Below are positions 38,701-47,700 of a stretch of 64,000 nt of DNA, piece after piece. This DNA comes from Rugalucina vietnamica (Eukaryota > Mollusca > Bivalvia > Lucinida > Lucinidae). Positions within the stretch are counted from its first letter, which is position 1. The number at the start of each line of letters is the position of its first letter. The translations under genes and the position numbers were made by a program. Below the pieces are notes generated by a model, which was not told where the DNA came from, did not search any database, and saw nothing but the letters and a program-made list of their open reading frames with translations. The stretch spans positions 18,178,226 through 18,242,225 of the forward strand of contig OZ024876.1 of the NCBI GenBank assembly GCA_964017185.1, in the 5' to 3' direction.

Positions 38701-41700
38701 TTATGTAAATGGTCCGATATCTCTTAAAACGCTGTTCTAACAATGAAAAAAAAAAATTTATTAGACGGTAAAGCAGGAATGGCGGTGTGATGTCAAAAAA
38801 TCAAGTTTGAAAAGCATGTCATAAGGCTTAGGTAGTGATATCATTTCAAGTCATAAAGTTCTGAAAGGTCAGACTGAACAGGTATTTCACACTCATGAAA
38901 GTTTATGGACTAGTAGAGTTTAAGACATGTAGGGCATAGCAGGCACGGCATAGTAAAAGCTTTCATACCCGAGCATACATTGTATTTGCATACAATGGAT
39001 TTGGGAGATTTGTTTATTTCCAGTTGAAACCCTCTTCAAATGGATTGGAAGACAGCAATGACAAGGATGAGAAACCCTCGAAAAAAGCTTTGGAACTGCA
39101 GAGGAAAATAGGTATGGGCAATAGAGCATTATGAAAGCTCCCGCCTTTGCAATAGATGGGGATTTTTGCACCTACAAAAAATGAAAACATTCAGTGGAAA
39201 AAATTTATATTTTTCTTATATTTGCTGAAAACATTGTGAGTACAGGTTAGAACCTCCTTGACAAGGCCTAACAAGTCTAACAAGTCGATCTATGTTTTAG
39301 ATCAAAAATTAGAAAAAATAGGTGTGCCAGTATATAAAAGTTGGGTGTGATAATAATAATAATAATAATGACTTTATTTAAAGAGGAAGCTCAGTAGGAC
39401 TAGTCCAATCTTCCCTGAGGTCCCCAATCTTCTCTGAGGTCGATATTGCACGGACAAGTTAGTATGATGGGGTGCTCAGTACATACTCCCTTTTGTGGAA
39501 GGACTCATGAAAATAGGTCTTTTAAAATGTCATTACGACAACACGCCCATGTAATATACAGAGATTTTTAAAGTTCTAAAAATGAAATTTTTCATCAGAA
39601 AAATTTTGATATTTTGCTTATTTTTGCTCAAAACATTGATTGTGGGTACACGTTAGAACCGCCTCGGTGAGGCATTTCTAACGAGTACCCACAATCTATG
39701 TTTTGGAGCAAAAATAAGAAAAATAGGTATACCCCTGCAAACCCCAGTTTTTCTATATAAAAGTGGGGTTCAAGGGGGTATACTTTTCATGGACATGTTT
39801 TCCTGATGTTCTGAATAAATTTCTTTTGGAAGGGGGTTGTTATGATGGGATGGTGAATTTGTCTAAGGTTTTCTTTATAAGGAAACTAAAATCACCAATT
39901 ATGCATAAGGTGTTCCTAGGAACCAAGTACATGTACCAAATAATGAGTTATCTTTTAGAATTTAAATTAGCCAGAAAAATGGAACAAGTAACCTTGGGGA
40001 GTAATCAAGTCAGTTTTCCCTACTGTATGCCTGTATTCACTTACCTGGCTTGATGGCTTGAAGGTTATGTATGAGCTGCGTCATGAAAAAAGCAAAATTG
40101 TGGTTTCCAAACAGTTCCCACACAGACCCAGCTGTTAAGCACAGAAGACGGCTAGAGGCTGGCAATTTTGGATTTAGATATATGTAGTGAAAACAAAGGC
40201 GCTTCTCAGCTTCGCAGTTACTGAGAAACTTATCTGCATCTTCCTTTTCGTATATGCAAAATGTTTGTTTTCTCAGTATGACATGGTTCATATTGTCTAT
40301 CTTTTTTTTTTGTTGTTCTATTTTTGTGCTGTGACTGCAATTTTTATTAGCATACAAAGATTGAAATGCCAACAAATGATAGCAGAATTCATTATCAGGG
40401 AACACCAGTAAATTTGATAATTAAATTAAACTTTCAATCAATCAATTTTGGCTATTTTTGATAAAATATAATGTGATTCTAATTTAAAGTACAGATATAC
40501 ATGTAGGCTGCCAGTGAATTTTCTGACTTCTGCCCACAGAAAAACAGAGAGAAAGAAACAGACGGAAACAGATACAAGATGAACAGCCAAAGAGATCTTT
40601 TCTACTCTCCAGAAATAGGTAAGGCCTGAATTGAAAAATTGTTTGTTTGTCCTTTACCTGCTCAGCATTTTCATCTTGGGTAGGTAGATAGGGAAATTAT
40701 TATATTCTGCTTTCTATAGAAAGTTAACTTTCAACATTTTAGTGTAGTAAGAATTGGCTTTTATTAGCTCACCTGAGCCGAAGGCTCACAAGGTGAGCTA
40801 ATAGGATAGCCATGATCCGGCGTCCGTCCGTCGTCCGTCGTCCGTCGTCGTCCACAATTTCAAAGATCTTCTTCTCTGAAACCACATGGCCGATCTAGTT
40901 GAAATTTTATGTGGAGCCTCCTTGGGTAGTGGCATTTCAAGTTTGATCGCGAAATCCAGGTCACATGACCAAGATGGCCGCCACGCCCATATATGGTAAA
41001 AACCCTTCGAAAATCTTCTTCTCCAGAACCGGTGGGCCGATTTCCACGAAACTTGGCATGTAGCATTGGGGACTTCAGCCCATCATAGTTTGATAAAATG
41101 ATGACCCTTGGATGACCTTGACCTATTTTACGGCAAGGTCAAATTTGGAAACATAGGCTTTTACATAGGAAAAAGTGAAAACTATGGATTTTTTGAAAAC
41201 TATTGCAGCCTGAGGCCTGAAAAGTGGTAGCTGCAAACAACTAATAGAGTAGATGAAGGTATGTGGTTAATATAGGTCAAGGTCATCTCTTGACCTTGGC
41301 CAGTCTGTTGTCCATACACACTTTTCAAAGATCTTCTTCTCTGAAACTGCTTGGCCAATCAAAGTGAAATTTTATTTTGAGCATCCATGGGTAGGGGAGA
41401 CAAAAGTATGATCGCGAAATCCAGGTCACATGACCAAGATGGCCTCCACGCCCATATATGGTAAAAACCACTCAAAAATCTTCTTCTCCAGAATCGGTGG
41501 GCCGATTTCCATGAAACTTGGTATGTAGCATCAAGAACTTCAGCCCATCATAGTTTGATAAAATGATGACCCTTGGATGACCTTGACCTATTTTACGGCA
41601 AGGTCAAATTTGGAAACATAGGCTTTTACATGGGAAAAAGTGAAAACTATGGACTTTTTGAAAACAATTGCAGCCTGAAGCCTGAAAAGTGGTAGATGCA

Positions 41701-44700
41701 AACAACTAATGGAGTAGATGAAGGTATGTGATTGATTTAGGTCAAGGTCATCTCATGACCTTGGCCAGTCTGTCGTCCATATACACTTTTCAAAGATCTT
41801 CTTCTCTGAAACTGCTAGTCCAATCAAAGTGAAATTTTATGTGGAGCATCCATGGGTAGGGGAGACGAAAGTTTGATCGCAAAATACAGGTCACATGACC
41901 AAGATGGCTGCCACGCCCATATATGGTAAAAAAACTCGAAAATCTTCTTCTCCAGAACCGGCAGGCCGATTTTCATGAAACTTGGTATGTAGCATTTGGG
42001 ACTCCAGCCCATCATAGTTTGATCAAATGATGACCTTAGGATGACCTTGACATATTTTACGGCAATGTCAATTTTGCAAACATAGGCTTATAAATACATG
42101 GGGAAAAAGTGAAAACTATTGATTTTTTGAAAACTATTGCAGCCTGAGGCCTGAAAAGTGGTAGATGCAAACAACTAATGGAGTAGATGAAGGTATGTGA
42201 TAAATTTAGGTCAAGGTCATCTCTTGACCTTGGCCAGTCTGTCATCCATACACACTTTTCAAAGATCTTCTTCTCTGAAACTGCTTGTCCAATCAAAGTG
42301 AAATTTTATGTGGAGCATCCATGGGTAGGGAAGACGAAAATTGAATCGCAAAATCTAGGTCACATGACCAAGATGGCCGCCACGCCCATATATGGTAAAA
42401 ACCACTCAAAAATCTTCTCCTCCAGAACCGGCTGGCCGATTTTCATGAAACTTGGTATGTAGCATTTGGGACTCCAGCCCATCATAGTTTGTTGAAATGA
42501 TGACCCTTGGATGACCTTGACCTATTTTACGGCAAGGTCAATTTTGGAAACATAGGCTTTCACATGGAAAAAGGTGAAAACAATGGATATTTTGGAAACT
42601 CTTGCAGCCTGAGACCTGAAAGTTGCTAGATGCAGACAACTAATGGAGTCAATGAAGGTAAGTAATTAATGAAGGCCAAGTTCATTTGTTGACCTTGACC
42701 CAAGGTCATTTAAATATCAAAATTAAAATTAAAGTTTTCTCAGAAATCACTGGGTTTGGAAACTATTGCAGCCTGAGACATGAAACTTTGCAGATGCAGA
42801 CAACTTATTAAGTCAATAAAGGTGTGTGAGTATTCAAGGTCAAGGTCATGTAATGATGACTTAATACTCCAAGATAGGCTTCAGGTGAGCGTTCTCAGGA
42901 CCAATGGTCCTCTGGTTTTGCTTGAAATAATACTCGTGCATGTAATATAGGCAAGTATGAATTAAATGAATAGATGTTTCACATACAGTGCACACATTTT
43001 CCAGGAAAGGCAAATTTAAAAAGTTTGTATACAAGCATTTGAATGATTTAATAAAACCCGAGTCATACGTTTCAGCCATAGAAAAATAAGAATGTCTTTC
43101 CTCACAAAACTGCAATACAACTTTTAGCTCAAGTGCATAGAGCTATTGTAGTCATCCTGGTCGTTCCCGTGCCCGTGTGCGTCAGACTTGCTGTATAGCA
43201 ATTTCTACATAAAACTTTGTTGACCAATCAAAATAGAGACAATAAAAAAATAAAGAAAAAAAAAAGTGAAAGTATGTGTTGGGAGCCTGGTTATTATCAT
43301 TTGAGCTGCTGCTTGGGAAAACCAACAAAATTCTTGGGCGAAAACAAAGGCGCAGATCAGCTTCGCGGTACCGCGAAGCTGATCAGCGTCTTTGTTTTCG
43401 CTCCACGAATAGTACAATCCCTCTTCTACTTAAATACAAGATTTCAAGCTTCTTGCCTGCTTCTGTGACTGAACAGGGTGGTTTGTGTTGGGCCTGGTTG
43501 GAACCCAAATTGTTGGTTTTCTCGCGCACAGGATAATTTATTCTGATAATTTTAGGTACTTGTCAGTTCGTAAACAAACATTTTATTTTGTACGGCTATA
43601 TCAAGTTTGTATCCTCCTTTCTACAACTTTATTTGGAACATTTTGTTGATACATATTATGTATTTTGCAATTTCATTATGATATGGCAGGATTACGAAAG
43701 ACGTCATTATGACATAATGTGATCCTGTTAGTGGCAATGCGTTCCAAATGTGTCAAAAGTAGATGAACAAAAAGTTCCTTCATATTTTACATTGTATTGA
43801 TTTTTAGAACAAAATGAATAACTGTGACGACGGATAATGCATTATTATTGCTGAAAGAACAATTATAGGCACCTCTTTCGAAAGATACAGATCGTCTGTT
43901 GGCAGATGTGAAATGATCTTGACGGCCATATTTTGGCAATAGTTTTGATTGGTTAAGTTAGTGATGCAACAAAGCACGGATGTGACTTCTGTAACAATCG
44001 ACATACAGACAGGTATGGAAGTGCTATGAAATTGACTATAGCCCTAGATGTCATATGGCATTCTGTTTTCTTAGAAGAAGTTCATCGAAAAATGAATTAA
44101 TAGGCAAAACAGCATAGCCCCAGATGTGACGCCGCAGAATGCGGCGTCCCATCTGGGGCTATTCTGTTTGCTTAGAGGGATTTCATCAGAAAATGGAATA
44201 AAAATTCAGAATCACTCTTGAAGCCACTAATAACAACAGTGGACTCACCCAAATGATATTGATGGGTGAATTGTCATAAAGAGGTTAAATTCATTTTGCA
44301 CAAGATCTCATTCATTATTCAAAATAAAAGTTTGGTCAACTGTGCTGTGCAGTTACTGTGCAGCTATAATAGGTTTTATAAATGAGCTGCCTCATGAGAA
44401 ACCGTGAAGCTGATCAGTGTCTTTGTTTTCACCACTTGGAAAGTACATTCCCTCTTCTTAAATCCGAAATTTCAAGCTTCTAGATGTCCTTTGTGCTTGT
44501 ACAGCTCGGTTTGTGTCAGACCTGTTCTCATAATGGAGCTAATTTTCCAGAGCGTTTTGGAACATAAAGCACTTGCAGAACGTTTCCTTTCATTACAACT
44601 ATCTACTTGTAATACCTTAGGCTGACCTTAAAAAATTCTCTGTTTGTCGTCACCCGACCGACCCACCAAAATTGCCCCTACCCAAAAATTTTTATAGACA

Positions 44701-47700
44701 TTCACAGAGAACTTTTTTTTTATTTTAATGTCTTAAATTTCAGTCTCTGAAATACTTATTTGTTCAATATATATTTGTCTGAATGCAATATTGTGTAGTC
44801 CTGCAGTATGAGGACTAGCTGCCTATATGATTCTGAACAGAAATTGAAACCTATCCTTTGTAAAAGTCATACCAAAAATATAATCTTTTAGTTCTTTAAA
44901 AAAAAACAAAAAAAAACCTACCGACCGACCCAATCCTAAAATTATGGGTCGGGTGACAGCAAACAAAATATTTATTAAGGATGGCCTTACCTAGCTCACA
45001 CATCTGGCAAGACCATTGTTGATACCACAGATTTATCCCAGGAATATCATTTAGAGCAGATGCTATTGATCAATTAGAATCATATCCAGTGTATTGTGAA
45101 AATTTAAATGAGCCGCATCATGAGAAACCCAACATCTTGCAGCTTCACAGTAACTGCGAAGATCAGCGCCTTTGTTATGGCTACACGGATAGTACATTTC
45201 CTCTACTTTCTAAATCTAAAATTTCCAGCCTCTAGCCATCTTCTATGCTTGTACAACTCGATTTGTGTTGGACCGTACAGAAACCATGTTGGTTTTTTCA
45301 TAACGTTGCTCAAATCATTCGATTGAGTGCTTAGCTGTAAAACACTTCTGTCAACAGATGGTTTTAATATTAACAAATTATGAAAATGTATATAGATTTT
45401 TGTCACAGATTTACCGTTATAAATATGAATGATACACCTGTTCCTATTGGAATACATACATACATACATTTCATTCATATGTAAAACGGTAAACCTGTGA
45501 CTAAGTCTAGATCTATAGTTCTATTTTACTTATATCATTAAAGCTATGTTAGGTTCGTCACAGAAAAATATGCTTGTGTAAACTGACATCTGTGGCGAAG
45601 TCTCATTGGCAAATATCTTAAGACTTTGGCAATGGTAAGCGGCCTTGGTATTTGCTCTTTGCCGAAGTAATTTGACAATGCTTCACCACATCGACATAGA
45701 ATATGTGACACATTGTTTACTTATACGGCTAATGATGGAGACAAAAATATGCATTTTCACTTTAATGCTCTTGACTAGGATTTTTAGCTCACCTGAGCCA
45801 AAGGCTCATGGGGAGCTTACGGGATGGTACTTGAGCCGTCATCTGTGCGTTCGTTTGTGCATCTGCTCACATTTTCAAAGATCTTCTTCTCTGAAACCAC
45901 TTGGCCAATCAAAGTCAAATTTTATATGAATCATCTATAGGCAGGGGGACCCATTGTGTATATAAATAATTCAGGTCACTTGACCAAGATGGTTGCCATG
46001 CCCTTATATGGTAAAAACTCTTTGAAAATCTTCTTCTCTAGAACCGGTGGAGCGATTTCAACGAAACTTGGCATGAAGCATTGATGACTCAAGTAATACA
46101 ATGTATATATAAATCATGACCCTGTGATGACCTTGACCTATTTTACAGCAAGGTCAACAGAGGTCGCCTATGCGTTTGAATGGGGAAAACTGTTAAAATG
46201 TCATTTAAAGAGAAATTTTTGCAGGAAATGGGCAGTAGGACTGAATATTAATGATTTTGAAAAAAAAATGGACCCCCAGGGGCTCATCTGCCCCCACCCC
46301 GGGGCAATATACATGTATATTAGCATAGTATTCTTCTCTGAAACCACTTGGTCAATCAAAGCCAAATTTTATATGAAGCATCTATAGGAAGAGGAAGTGG
46401 TAGTCACTGTATGTTTAAAAAATCAAGGTCACATGACCAAGATGGCCTCCATGCCCGTATAAATATTATGTTAAAAACCCTTAAATATCTTCTTCTCTGA
46501 AACCTGTGAACTGATTTCAACGAAACTTGGTATATAGCATTGATGACTACAGTTCTACAATGTATATATAAATCATGACCCTGTAATGACCACTTATGAC
46601 CCTGTAATGACCTTGACCTATTTTACAGCAAGGTCAACGTAGGTTGCCAATGCATTTGAATGGGAAAAACTGTTAAAATGTCATTTAAAGGAAAATCTGG
46701 CAGGAAATTGTCCATTGGACTGAATATTTATGATTCTGAAATTAAATGGACCCCAGAGATTCATTTGCCAAATTTTATGTGAAGCATCTATAGGAAAGGG
46801 GAACCAATGTGTATATAAAAATCCAGGTCACATTGACCAAGATGGCTGCCATGCCCAACTACTTTTCCTTTGTCCAGTGACTGTACATGCTGACTCTCAG
46901 GTGAGCATCGTTGCCCTTCGGGTTACTTGTTTTTCGAAGCTGTCTCTGTCTTTGGTACACATTTTTTGAACCAGTGTTCCAGTCAAACCTATATGTAATT
47001 TCCTGTTCAGCAAGTCATGTTTGATGCACTACATCTGCCTACTGTAGCACTTGTACTTGGTCAAAAGAAATGCTCACAATGCTGCACAAAATTGTTTTTG
47101 CTGTATAAATTGAAATCTAAAAAGTCAGGTTTTCAGTGTTTTCATGCTTATCATTCCAACAAAGCATGAGTCAGGTGTGCAATCTTGTGTTTTCATGCTT
47201 ATCATTCCAACAAATCATGTGGCAGGTGTTCAATCTTGTGTTTTCTGGCTAAACATTCCAACAAAGCATGCGTCAGGTGTTCAATCTTGTGTTTTCTGGC
47301 TAAACATTCCAACAAAGCATGAGTCAGGTGTTCAATCTTGTGTTTTCTGGCTAAACATTCCAACAAAGCATGAGTCAGGTGTTCAACCTTGTGTTCTCTG
47401 GCTAAACATTCCAACAAAGCATTTGTCAGGTGTTCAATTCTGTGTTTTCTGGCTAAAAATTCCAACAAAGCATGCGTCAGGTGTTCAATCTTGTGTTTTC
47501 TGGCTAAACATTCTAACAAAGCATGTGGCAGGTGTTCAGTGTTGTGTTTCCTGGCTAAACATTCCAAAAAAGCATGAGTCAGATGTTCAATCTTGTGTTC
47601 TTTGGCTAAACATTCCAACAAAGCATGCGTCAGGTGTTCAATCTTGTGTTCTCTGGCTAAACATTCCAACAAAGCATGAGTCAGGTCTTCAATCTTGTGT

